The position numbers and the translations under genes were made by a program. 64,000 nt of DNA from Tenuifilum sp. 4138str (GTDB lineage Bacteria > Bacteroidota > Bacteroidia > Bacteroidales > Tenuifilaceae), in the NCBI RefSeq assembly GCF_041102575.1, contig NZ_JBGCUE010000012.1:61048-125047 (forward strand), in the 5' to 3' direction. Positions 54,117 to 62,397 of the stretch are shown piece after piece (position 1 is the stretch's first letter; the number at the start of each line of letters is the position of its first letter). The notes below the pieces were generated by a model that was not told the DNA's origin, made no database searches, and saw only the letters and a program-made list of their open reading frames with translations.

Positions 54117-54411
54117 TTGCGAGGTTGGGCAGAGTACATGACTAACGCAACGCTTCAGCCGGACATAAAAAAGTTTTTGTACTTGCTTGAACAAGTGGAT
54201 TTTTTACTACATTTACTGAAAGTTACCGTACGGAGTGGCGTATATTGCACGCGTCCGCAGACGCACAAGAGCGAGGGATGATTTTTTTATTTAATATCAA
54301 ACTAATGATCTGACAAATAGGAATGTATATATTGAAGGATAGGGTTTTAAGTAATTATTTTGAATAATTTAACTTAAAAGTGAAACAAAAAATTGCATAA
54401 TTCGGTTATAA

Positions 54412-54948
54412 GTGAATACATTTGCAGTCGAAATATGGTATGATGAAGGAAGCATTTGCACATTCTACACCGTCAGGTGGGTTACAGATGATGACAATGC
54501 ACCATCAGAAACGGATAGGTTTTTTGATACCTATGCTGTGCCTGAGCATCCATTAAATGAAAAGGCAATGCAATTGTTTCGATTGATAACCGAAAGCATT
54601 GGCAACAGATACGGAGCAACAAATGATTTTTTTGACAGAATAGTAAACAAAGCACAAGAATTGCCTCCAAAACAAAAACAATGGGTAGAAGAAATAAAAG
54701 ACTTAGGCATCAATTTTCCACTGAGGTTATTTTGTTATCGGGTAACCGAAAATATTGTTATTCTTTTCAACGGTGGGATTAAGGAATCGCAAGCATCACA
54801 AGAAAGCAAAAATTTAAGAATGAAGTTTTATGAAGCACAAACCTTTGTCAAAAAAATTGAAGAAGCATTACAATCTCAAATGATTAAAATCTCTGATAAC
54901 GGTAGGTATTTACAAAACTTTGACGGGACAACTGACATAATACTATAA
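54412..54948 (+). CDS. putative toxin of a toxin-antitoxin-chaperone system
   Basis: A 178-residue protein read from GTG 54412. The C-terminal half (FPLRLFCYRVTENIVILFNG then GIKESQ, FYEAQTFVKKIEEAL) has the look of RelE/HigB-like mRNA interferases: an LR-x-F-x-YR strand, an internal strand and a C-terminal helix. The N-terminal half (WYDEGSICTFYTVRWVTDD) is extra for that family. It is 4 nt ahead of an XRE antitoxin-like gene and a SecB-like gene, and that order supports the toxin call. Confidence 0.65.
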   Translation: MNTFAVEIWYDEGSICTFYTVRWVTDDDNAPSETDRFFDTYAVPEHPLNEKAMQLFRLITESIGNRYGATNDFFDRIVNKAQELPPKQKQWVEEIKDLGINFPLRLFCYRVTENIVILFNGGIKESQASQESKNLRMKFYEAQTFVKKIEEALQSQMIKISDNGRYLQNFDGTTDIIL

Positions 54949-54952
54949 GACA

Positions 54953-55366
54953 ATGAGAAGCAAGACAGTAGATAGATTGCTGAAAAGCACACCTAAAGAT
55001 GTTGAAATCTTTGTGGATTGGTATGCTGACATAGTGGTTCGCATTAATCAACTATTGCGTGAAAAAAATATCAGTAAAAAGGAACTGTCTGAAAAGATGA
55101 ATAAGAAACCATCTGAAATTTCCAAATGGCTAAACGGTGAGCACAATTTCACCTTACGTTCACTAGCAAAATTATCGGCTGAATTGGGAGTACCTTTAAT
55201 AGAAGTGACGAAGAAAAAAGTACAGACAGAATTTGTTGAAGATGGCTTTGTGTGCAGAGTTCACACTTTTGTGAGTTATACAAAACTAAACACAAAAACC
55301 ACTGAAAATGTTTGGCAATGTGCCGAAGAAACTGAACCCTATAATGAATTAAGCAATGCAGGATAA
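54953..55366 (+). CDS. XRE-family antitoxin-like protein
   Basis: A 137-residue protein with an XRE HTH (about 33-80: INQLLREKNISKKELSEKMN, PSEISKWLNGEHNFTL). A 50-residue C-terminal tail (88-137) has a single Trp at 121 (ENVWQCAEE). In mycobacterial TAC systems a similar tail with a key Trp is the chaperone-addiction segment bound by SecB; that role here is inferred. It overlaps the SecB-like gene by 11 bp. Confidence 0.78.
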   Translation: MRSKTVDRLLKSTPKDVEIFVDWYADIVVRINQLLREKNISKKELSEKMNKKPSEISKWLNGEHNFTLRSLAKLSAELGVPLIEVTKKKVQTEFVEDGFVCRVHTFVSYTKLNTKTTENVWQCAEETEPYNELSNAG

Positions 55367-55808
55367 AAATGTTTTTGATCCAGAAAAGATTGCTTTGATT
55401 GATTTCAAAATGATTAAAGGACAGGTGAACACTCCTGAAAATTTTGACATTAACAAAGTTGTCGGATACCATTTGGACAACTCCTTGCAATTGAGCTTTA
55501 ACCTTGACGATAAATTGGCTAAAGCAGATTTCACTGTTAACGTAAAAACCGACAGCAAGGGCGAAAATGAAAGCGAAGCAACAGGAAATTTCCATTTAAT
55601 ATTTATTTACAGAATTGAAAATTTAGAAGAGCTTACTATACTGAAAAAAAATAAGCGTTTAAATCTAAATCCGGGTTTGGCAAATGCACTTTCATCTGTA
55701 ACCTATTCTACATCAAGAGGGATTCTTATAACCCGACTGCAAGGCACGGCTTTGCAAAACTTTGTTTTACCCATTATCAACCCGAACAAGTTGCTTCACA
55801 ATAAGTAA
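55356..55808 (+). CDS. SecB-like chaperone
   Basis: A 150-residue protein with the SecB-like end (LANALSSVTYSTSRGILITR, LQNFVLPIINPNKLL), equivalent to the helix and final strand of SecB. The N-terminal part carries the alternating strands expected for the fold. In TAC systems a dedicated SecB protects the antitoxin from degradation and so controls the toxin. Third gene of the operon; overlaps the antitoxin gene. Confidence 0.65.
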   Translation: MQDKNVFDPEKIALIDFKMIKGQVNTPENFDINKVVGYHLDNSLQLSFNLDDKLAKADFTVNVKTDSKGENESEATGNFHLIFIYRIENLEELTILKKNKRLNLNPGLANALSSVTYSTSRGILITRLQGTALQNFVLPIINPNKLLHNK

Positions 55809-55913
55809 AAATAGATGATTTGGAAATACTTAAGAATTATAATTTAGAAGATCAAACAGCAATCTCAAACCATGCACTGACAATGATTCATGAGGACGGA
55901 TAGACAGAACACC

Positions 55914-56050
55914 AGTTGCCAACATCGGTTTAGCACATTGCAGGGTGCAGTGACTAATTCGAAATGTAGTTTTTTTTCATTCATTTGTTGGAATATGACA
56001 GTCTTGCACTTTTAATTCCCGTGCTATTGCCAAACTGCAACCTGTTTCCA
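55914..56050. repeat. attC-like hairpin 5 (degenerate, right end of the array)
   Basis: It starts AGTTGCCAACATCGG and ends near ACCTGTTTCC. Pairs found: TAGCAC with GTGCTA, and GTGCA with TGCAC. It is weaker than hairpins 1-4. The 304-nt gap 55809-56112 contains it and the second 41-bp repeat. Confidence 0.5.
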
Positions 56051-56084
56051 CTCCCACCCCTTTCATAAACCCAACCATATAAAC
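56044..56084 (+). repeat. 41-bp direct repeat, copy 2
   Basis: The second copy, starting at the GTT of hairpin 5 and running into the flank of the mocA-like gene. With copy 1 it encloses the toxin-antitoxin-chaperone block. Confidence 0.85.
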
Positions 56085-56112
56085 CCCCAAAGATTTCACT
56101 CTTCTTAGCATC

Positions 56113-56721
56113 TCAAATTCCCTTGCCTGTCAATTTCCCATCGGCAATTAGCCTGGCATACTCTTCGGGGGTGTTGATGTTGATAAGGATTTGATCATTG
56201 GGAACGGGTATGCAAGCCTTGCTAAATCGGTTTAAATACTCTTTTAGGTTGATATCCAGGTTGGTCTCGGCTCGTGCTGCTCTCGCAATTCGCGGCGAAA
56301 TTAGTATGGGATGGCCACCCCTACCCTCGTAAACCGGGTAAACATAGTCGGCTTGCATTGCATGACGCCATAGTGCCCGCAGGATATCAGCACCCACAAA
56401 GGGGTTATCGGCATTGGTCATGAAAACATAGTGGTTACCAGTTGCCTGTAACGCAAGGTAAAACGAGTAAAAACGCCCCAGTTCGGGGTTTGGGTTAATC
56501 ACTATTTCAATACCGTTTAGCTTATAGGCTGCTGAAGCTGCCTGTGCGGCTACCTCGGCATTGGTTACCATTACCACCCTTTGGCAGCCAAAGGAAAGGA
56601 ACTCATCGGCAAGCTTGCGGGCAAAACATCGTTGTGGGTCAAATGGGAGCAAAGCCTTAGGCTGCCCCATTCGCCCCGAGGAACCGGCTGCCAGAATAAT
56701 GGCGGAAAAATTTTCTTTCAT
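56113..56721 (-). CDS. MocA-like molybdenum cofactor nucleotidyltransferase
   Basis: A 202-residue NTP-transferase. The N-terminal motif LAAGSSGRMGQPKALLPF binds the nucleotide, and NADNPF holds the metal-binding Asp. RGGHPILIS fits the MocA/YgfJ group, which attaches CMP to molybdopterin for xanthine dehydrogenase-type enzymes. Its neighbours (xdh subunits across the array and a YgfK-like gene divergent by about 100 bp) match the known association of YgfJ/MocA with molybdenum hydroxylases. Confidence 0.85.
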   Translation of the reverse strand: MKENFSAIILAAGSSGRMGQPKALLPFDPQRCFARKLADEFLSFGCQRVVMVTNAEVAAQAASAAYKLNGIEIVINPNPELGRFYSFYLALQATGNHYVFMTNADNPFVGADILRALWRHAMQADYVYPVYEGRGGHPILISPRIARAARAETNLDINLKEYLNRFSKACIPVPNDQILININTPEEYARLIADGKLTGKGI

Positions 56722-56822
56722 TCGCTTGTATAGTAATATTCTTTGCCAAATAGCAATAAAATGCTATACAAAGTTAATATGCTTAGCCATATTTTATAGA
56801 TTTGTGGGAAATATCAGGATAT

Positions 56823-59800
56823 ATGAGCGATAAGTTTTCACCCATACCGGCCAAACAGTTGCTGGAAATCATTCTGAAAGAACTTGATACCCATGGAACC
56901 GTTTTTGGATACCCCAGCGAGCTGTTCTTTAACCCGAATCAAGGTAAACTTCCCACAACCATTTTTGGGCAAACCATTGATACACCAATAGGTGTTGCCG
57001 CAGGGCCACATACTCAACTTGCTCACAACATTGTAGTTGCCTGGCTTATGGGAGCCCGGTACCTTGAGCTGAAAACCATTCAAACCCTCGATGAGCTAGA
57101 GATTGCAAAACCCTGCATCGACATGCAGGATGAAGGGTACAACTGCGAGTGGTCGCAGGAGCTGAGGGTTGAGGAGAGCTTCATGGAATACCTAAAGGCA
57201 TGGGTAATCATTCACATCCTGAACCATAAGCTGCAGCTGGGCAGTAAGCCCAATATGGTTTTCAACATGAGCGTAGGCTATAACCTTGAGGGTATTAAAA
57301 AGCCCAACGTTCAGTGGTTCCTGAATAAAATGGGTGATGCCACCGGTGAGCTGAACCAGATGGTGCAGGAGCTAAAAGCCATATACCCAGCCATTGGAAA
57401 CATCGATATTCCCGCTAAGCTTTCGGATAATATTACGCTTTCCACCATGCACGGGTGTCCGGCAAATGAGATTGAGGATATAGCCCGCTACCTGCTAACT
57501 GAACGGAGATTGCATACGCTGGTTAAGCTCAACCCTACCCTTTTGGGAAGCTCTGAGCTAAGAGAGATACTGAACAAAAAGCTCAGATTTAGAACCAACG
57601 TTCCCGATATCGCCTTTGAGCACGACCTAAAATATCCCGATGCCCTAAAGCTGATTGAAGCCCTTTCCGCCGAAGCAAAAACCCTTAACCTTACCTTTGG
57701 GGTTAAGCTAACCAATACGCTGGAAAGCGTTAACAACAAGCATGTTTTCCCAAGCGAGGTGGACATGATGTACATGAGCGGCCGGGCGTTACACCCCATT
57801 TCCATAAACCTTGCCCGCAAGCTGCAGAACGATTTCAAAGGCCAATTGCTTCTATCGTTCTCGGCAGGAGTTGATGCGTTTAACGTATCAAAGGTTATGG
57901 GCTGCGGTTTTAGAACCGTAACCGTATCGTCCGACCTGCTTAAACCCGGCGGTTATGGGCGATTAAAGCAGTATATCGATAATCTCAATATCGATTTTAA
58001 CGGGGAAACTGGCTGGCCAACAGCCGATGTGGCTCTCAAAAACCTAAACAGCTACGCACAGGAGGTGGTAGAGGATGAACGTTATCGCAATACGCATTTC
58101 CGTGAGCCATCCATCAAAACCAAGCGTAAGCTCGACTACTTCGACTGTATTGCAGCCCCATGCGTGAATACCTGTGCTACCAATCAGGAAATACCCACAT
58201 ACCTTCACTTTGCTGCCACTGGCAATTACCCCAAAGCGCTTGAGGTGATACTTCGCACCAACCCATTTCCGAATACAACCGGAATGGTGTGCGACCACCT
58301 TTGCCAGAACAAGTGTACCCGTATTAACTACGACAACCCATTACAAATACGCGACGTGAAACGCTACGTTGCTGAGAATGCTGATATCAAGCTAAGTCCT
58401 GCTCAACCAAATGGTAAAAGGGTTGCCATAATTGGCGCCGGCCCATCGGGCTTGTCGTGTGCATTTTACCTGGCCATTAATGGCTTTAAGGTTGATGTTT
58501 TTGAAAGCAAGACCAAGGCCGGAGGAATGGTTCGCTATGCCATACCAGGCTTCCGCTTAACCGACCAGGCCATTGATAGGGATATTGAAAGGATTACCCA
58601 ACTTGGTGTAAACATCCATTACAGCCACCCCGTAACCCGCAGCGAGTTCACCGACCTTAAAAACAAGTACGATTACGTTTACATATCGGCTGGTGCGCAG
58701 AAATCGGCTATGCTTGATATTGAAGGTATTGATGCCGATGGTGTTATTGACCCTCTAACCTTCCTGATGGGTGTAAAAAGCGGTAACATAAAGCAGATTG
58801 GCAAACGTATTGTAATAATTGGCGGTGGGAACACCGCCATGGATGCAGCCCGAACAGCGCATAGGCTTGTGGGCGACAACGGAAAGGTAACCATAGTTTA
58901 CCGCCGAACAGTAAACGAAATGCCTGCCGATGAGGGTGAAATTAAAGCGGTAATTGCCGAGGGAGTTGAGATAGTGGAACTTGCCGCCCCTGAAAATATA
59001 ATCACCCAGAACGGCAAGGTTAAAGCATTGAAATGTAGCTTAATGAAGCTAGATGGTTACGATAGCAAGGGTAGACCAAAGCCTGTAAAAATTGATGGTT
59101 CGGAATTTGAGGTTGAGTGCGATGTGGTAATTCCCGCCATTGGGCAAGCCCTTGATATCGATTTTGTTCCAAATGAGCTGCTAAAAGCCGATACCCGCAA
59201 CTATAAAACGTTGATGGGTAACGTTTACATTGGTGGCGATGCGCTACGTGGTGCATCAACGGCCATAAATGCCATTGGCGATGGTCGTAAGGCAGCCCAG
59301 GAGATTATCAGCCAATGCGGTTTTACGGGAATTAGTACTGGTGTCCCTGAAAAGAAACATAATTATAGGGAACTTATGCTCCTACGATCCACCCGCAAGT
59401 ATGGTTATGTGCATAAAGAGCTCACTGCTGAAAAGAGCAAAACCTTTGAGCTGGTGACTGTAACTCCGGACGAAGAAACTATAAAAGAGGAAAGCGCACG
59501 CTGCCTACACTGCGACGAGGTTTGCAGCATATGCACAACGGTTTGCCCCAACCTGGCTAACTTTGCGTATACCATTGAACCCGTTCGTTACCAGCTCGAC
59601 AAAGTGCTGGTTGGTTCCGATGGAACACAGGAGGTTCAACCCGACCATCTTTTTGAGGTAAAACAAACCGTTCAGATACTGAATATTGCAAACTTCTGTA
59701 ACGAATGCGGGAACTGCTCTACGTTCTGCCCAACCGAGGGCGCACCCTACCAGGATAAGCCTAAGTTTCACCTAACCACAAAATCGTTCAAGGAGAGCGA

Positions 59801-60056
59801 GGATGGTTACATGCTTAGCGTTCTGAAGGACAGAAATGTATTAATCTTCAAGCAAAAAGGAGGCATTAAGACCCTATCGGAAAACCGTGATGAATACATT
59901 TACGAAACCGACCACGTTTACGCCCGTTTCAGTAAAAATGGCTTTAAGCTGGTTGAGGCTAAGGCGTTAACGCCTTGCGTAAGACAAATTCAGTTCCAGC
60001 ATGCGGTAGAGATGAGCGTAATAATGCAGGGAGCAAAAAGGTTAATGGGGGTATGA
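56823..60056 (+). CDS. ygfK: YgfK-like oxidoreductase (putative selenate reductase subunit family)
   Basis: A 1077-residue protein. ATG 56823 gives the family start MSDKFSPIPAKQLLEIILKE. The N-terminal half (to ~430) is DHOD-barrel-like. Cys groups follow at about 440 (CVNTC) and 485-495 (CDHLCQNKC). Two nucleotide-binding folds have IIGAGPSGLSCA (~535) and IIGGGNTAMDAARTA (~664), as in GltD. C-terminal clusters: CLHCDEVCSICTTVCP (~892) and CNECGNCSTFCP (~959). The family occurs with selenium-dependent or other molybdenum hydroxylases and may be their NAD(P)H partner. Full length. Confidence 0.9.
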   Translation: MSDKFSPIPAKQLLEIILKELDTHGTVFGYPSELFFNPNQGKLPTTIFGQTIDTPIGVAAGPHTQLAHNIVVAWLMGARYLELKTIQTLDELEIAKPCIDMQDEGYNCEWSQELRVEESFMEYLKAWVIIHILNHKLQLGSKPNMVFNMSVGYNLEGIKKPNVQWFLNKMGDATGELNQMVQELKAIYPAIGNIDIPAKLSDNITLSTMHGCPANEIEDIARYLLTERRLHTLVKLNPTLLGSSELREILNKKLRFRTNVPDIAFEHDLKYPDALKLIEALSAEAKTLNLTFGVKLTNTLESVNNKHVFPSEVDMMYMSGRALHPISINLARKLQNDFKGQLLLSFSAGVDAFNVSKVMGCGFRTVTVSSDLLKPGGYGRLKQYIDNLNIDFNGETGWPTADVALKNLNSYAQEVVEDERYRNTHFREPSIKTKRKLDYFDCIAAPCVNTCATNQEIPTYLHFAATGNYPKALEVILRTNPFPNTTGMVCDHLCQNKCTRINYDNPLQIRDVKRYVAENADIKLSPAQPNGKRVAIIGAGPSGLSCAFYLAINGFKVDVFESKTKAGGMVRYAIPGFRLTDQAIDRDIERITQLGVNIHYSHPVTRSEFTDLKNKYDYVYISAGAQKSAMLDIEGIDADGVIDPLTFLMGVKSGNIKQIGKRIVIIGGGNTAMDAARTAHRLVGDNGKVTIVYRRTVNEMPADEGEIKAVIAEGVEIVELAAPENIITQNGKVKALKCSLMKLDGYDSKGRPKPVKIDGSEFEVECDVVIPAIGQALDIDFVPNELLKADTRNYKTLMGNVYIGGDALRGASTAINAIGDGRKAAQEIISQCGFTGISTGVPEKKHNYRELMLLRSTRKYGYVHKELTAEKSKTFELVTVTPDEETIKEESARCLHCDEVCSICTTVCPNLANFAYTIEPVRYQLDKVLVGSDGTQEVQPDHLFEVKQTVQILNIANFCNECGNCSTFCPTEGAPYQDKPKFHLTTKSFKESEDGYMLSVLKDRNVLIFKQKGGIKTLSENRDEYIYETDHVYARFSKNGFKLVEAKALTPCVRQIQFQHAVEMSVIMQGAKRLMGV

Positions 60057-60061
60057 TTGGT

Positions 60062-60122
60062 GTTTAGTGTTTAGTGTTTAGTGTTTGGTGGTTGTGTTTA
60101 GTGTTTGGTGGTTGTGTTTAGT
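60062..60122. repeat. heptanucleotide-period tract 6
   Basis: GTTTAGT and GTTTGGT units, interrupted twice by a 6-nt GGTTGT unit. It starts within 6 nt of the ygfK stop and has the same unit as tract 5. Confidence 0.85.
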
Positions 60123-60203
60123 GTATTGACCCCTTTAAACTGGACTAATCTCCAAAGGGTTTAGAGAAGATTCAAAAAAATAAATTATCAGAAATTACCA
60201 TTA

Positions 60204-61199
60204 ATGCGTATTCTACAGCTTGTTACACGGTTCGATTTTGGTGGAGCAGAGAACCACGTGCGTGAGCTATGTAACGAGCTTGCAGCAAGCAACCATCAGG
60301 TTATTCTGCTTTCCCGAAAAGGGCGACAAAATGAGCTGTTAGATAAACGAGTAATATTTATTCAACTACCATCGTTTGTAAGAAATTTGATACTGACAAA
60401 GGTTGTAATAATAGCTTACCTGCTATTACGGTATAAGATTGATGTGATACATGCACACCAACGACTCCCAATAATTTCGGCATGCATAGCGGGATTTATA
60501 CTAAGAGTCCCAGTGGTGGCTACCGTTCACGGCCGCGTTAGGCACGATTTGCGATCGGCAATTGCCCGTAGGTTCACTTCAAGGATAATTTTCGTTAGTA
60601 ACCAGGTTTTAACCATCTCGCGCCACTATGGGACTATAAAGCATAAATCGGTAGTTATACCCAACGGAATTCCAATTCCACAAAAGCTTCCAGATCTTGA
60701 ACCATACACTATTGGATACTTCAGCCGTATTGATGAAAGGCACTTTGAGGTTATTAAAAATTTGGTTTTGGCAGTTGCAAAGCTAAAAACGGATTATCCA
60801 AATGTAAGGTTATTGCTTATGGGCGATGGCAAGGAGGTTGAGAAACTAAAGTTATTAATCTATGAGGCAAATAGCAAGCTGAACGAAGAGGCAATTCAGT
60901 ATAAAGGCTTTGTGAAAAAATTAGAAAACATTGGTTTCTTCCCTGAATTACTTTTTGGTGTGGGTAGAACAGCCATTGAGGGACTGGCTCGAGGAACTAA
61001 TCTGATTTCAGTTAACTATAAACGAATGGGGGAAATAGTTACCCTGAGCAATTATGAACAATATGCCATGAATAACTTTGTAAATGTAACCGGATTACCA
61101 CCTACTCAGGAAAAAATATTTAACCAACTAAAAAATTATTACGAGAAAAGTATGCCCCCCATAACAAAACGTACAAAAATTAAAATTGTAAGCAATTGA
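60204..61199 (+). CDS. glycosyltransferase family 4
   Basis: A 331-residue GT-B enzyme. N-terminal ILQLVTRFDFGGAENHVREL (Gly-rich acceptor loop), IDVIHAHQRLP, VATVHGRVRHDL, PNGIPIP, and in the donor domain LLLMGDGKEVEKL and GRTAIEGLARG with the Glu that binds the sugar nucleotide. It probably makes a surface polysaccharide or lipid-linked sugar. It is ~40 residues shorter at the C-terminus than many relatives and ends where prophage-like sequence begins, so it may be truncated. Confidence 0.85.
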   Translation: MRILQLVTRFDFGGAENHVRELCNELAASNHQVILLSRKGRQNELLDKRVIFIQLPSFVRNLILTKVVIIAYLLLRYKIDVIHAHQRLPIISACIAGFILRVPVVATVHGRVRHDLRSAIARRFTSRIIFVSNQVLTISRHYGTIKHKSVVIPNGIPIPQKLPDLEPYTIGYFSRIDERHFEVIKNLVLAVAKLKTDYPNVRLLLMGDGKEVEKLKLLIYEANSKLNEEAIQYKGFVKKLENIGFFPELLFGVGRTAIEGLARGTNLISVNYKRMGEIVTLSNYEQYAMNNFVNVTGLPPTQEKIFNQLKNYYEKSMPPITKRTKIKIVSN

Positions 61200-61225
61200 A
61201 ATATAAATTCTTACAAATTTACCAC

Positions 61226-61310
61226 TTAAAACAAATTGTACCAAACGGGTTAAAACAGGGTTAAAACTTGCGGGTAAATTTACGCAAAATAAGCATTTAA
61301 AGGTTAAAAC
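61226..61310. repeat. four direct TTAAAAC repeats near the presumed prophage left end
   Basis: TTAAAAC at 61226, 61250, 61261 and 61304, all in the same orientation; three share a GGTTAAAAC core. They could be transposase-binding sites. The gap 61200-61627 holds no convincing gene. Confidence 0.5.
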
Positions 61311-61356
61311 AAGGCCCGCTTGTATGCAAGTAATAATAAGGTATAGATGACTTTTT

Positions 61357-61386
61357 AAGCCTCTTATTAAAGGAGGCTTTGTTTTT
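61357..61386 (+). terminator. possible terminator downstream of the glycosyltransferase
   Basis: The stem AAGCCTC / GAGGCTT with a 9-nt loop, then TGTTTTT. Confidence 0.6.
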
Positions 61387-61413
61387 ATGTACCGATAACC
61401 TAAAAATATGGTT

Positions 61414-61444
61414 GGGGATGCAGTTGGGGGGGCAGTTGGGGGGG
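61414..61444 (+). repeat. G-tract repeat (12-bp unit twice), possible G-quadruplex
   Basis: G4 at 61414 and two G7 runs at 61426 and 61438. CAGTTGGGGGGG is repeated in tandem (61421-61444). Confidence 0.7.
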
Positions 61445-61627
61445 CAAAAAAAGGATATAAAACAACAGATAAAAAACCCAAAAGGCAAAATAAAAGCCCA
61501 AAAAACAGGCAAAACATAAAATAGAAGGGGGGAAAATACACGATAAAAACAAGTAGAAAATAATGCATATGCATGATATACAGCATAATACAAAAAGAAT
61601 AAGTGTAAATGCGTGCGTGTGGAACGG

Positions 61628-62314
61628 TTAACCCATGCTATTGATACGTACTGATGCCTTTATGTGAGCGGCAAACCTGATGGAATCGAACGGGAAGTCC
61701 TTGGGTTGATGGTGCTCGTTATAGCTGATCAGCGTAACATAGCCTGGGGTATCGGATTGTTTAACGTATTTCACGGTAAGGAATGCATCGCCATTGTGGG
61801 CAATGGATAGCAGGTACATCTCGCCCCAGAGGATGTTCTGCAGGTCGTTCAGCACCTTATATATAATAATGTCGCCGCTCTTGAGCAGCGGGTACATGCT
61901 ATCGCCCACCATGTAAATAGCCCCGTCGCATTTGGGCAGGTTTGGTATCTCCAGCCAGGCTATGGGTTCAGTATCGGCAATGCTATCGTACACCTCCACC
62001 ACGCCGCCAATGGCTTCAACGTTGTATAGCGGTATCCTAACCGTATGGAGGTAGGTATCGGCCTTTGAGGAGAAACGGTTGATTTCATCCGGTTTAATTC
62101 CTCTAAGCATTGGGCCTTCTCCAGTCAATAACCATTCCGGGTTTATATTATCAAATGTTAATACTATTTTATTGAGCAATTCAAAACTTGGGGCATTTCT
62201 ACCTTTAATAATATTATGAATAACAGTAGGATTAACACCAATTTTTGTTGAAAAACTGTTTTTGTTTAATCCAAACTGTTTGATAATTAAGTCAATGCGA
62301 TTATTTATTGTCAT
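61628..62314 (-). CDS. phage repressor with HTH and S24 peptidase-like domain
   Basis: A 228-residue CI/LexA-type protein. The N-terminal HTH (FSTKIGVNPTVIHNIIKGRN) precedes a C-terminal S24 domain with YMVGDSMYPLLKSGDIIIYK (nucleophile Ser in GDSM) and a Lys in TVKYVKQ. It likely represses the divergent phage operon and is inactivated by RecA-stimulated self-cleavage, though the Ala-Gly cleavage pair is not obvious (EAIGG is a candidate). Its start codon overlaps a TCATTTGA half-operator. Confidence 0.87.
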   Translation of the reverse strand: MTINNRIDLIIKQFGLNKNSFSTKIGVNPTVIHNIIKGRNAPSFELLNKIVLTFDNINPEWLLTGEGPMLRGIKPDEINRFSSKADTYLHTVRIPLYNVEAIGGVVEVYDSIADTEPIAWLEIPNLPKCDGAIYMVGDSMYPLLKSGDIIIYKVLNDLQNILWGEMYLLSIAHNGDAFLTVKYVKQSDTPGYVTLISYNEHHQPKDFPFDSIRFAAHIKASVRINSMG

Positions 62315-62338
62315 TTGAGAAAAATTTTTAAAAAATTA

Positions 62339-62370
62339 TTTGGATATATTATCATTTGATAATATATTTG
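62339..62370 (+). promoter_or_regulatory. promoter of the early phage gene, overlapping an operator
   Basis: TTTG (62339-62342), 20 nt, TATATTTG (62363-62370), an exact -7 match. A 24-bp palindrome fills the spacer. Confidence 0.65.
62344..62367. promoter_or_regulatory. 24-bp palindromic operator
   Basis: 11-bp perfect inverted arms ATATATTATCA / TGATAATATAT around TT. The core TCATTTGA recurs at 62311-62318 at the repressor start, as expected for a repressor binding both sides. Confidence 0.75.
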
Positions 62371-62397
62371 TAAAACAATTAAGCAAAGTTAAACAAT

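Larger units (their letters stand above)
46849..56050 (+). other. attC-like cassette array without integrase (overall extent)
   Basis: Genes on the + strand only, AT-rich, in single-gene or short-operon blocks separated by long imperfect hairpins (listed separately). The hairpins begin near TTGCTAAC-type and end near GTTA/GTTG/GTTT-type sequence. Together this resembles an integron cassette array lacking IntI. The array lies between the xdh genes and a mocA-like gene. Confidence 0.6.

Noticed and set aside
61128..61593. Minus-strand frames of 152 and 98 codons
   Set aside because: They are Phe/Cys/Pro-rich translations of the A-rich and G-tract DNA and partly overlap the glycosyltransferase; no credible domain.
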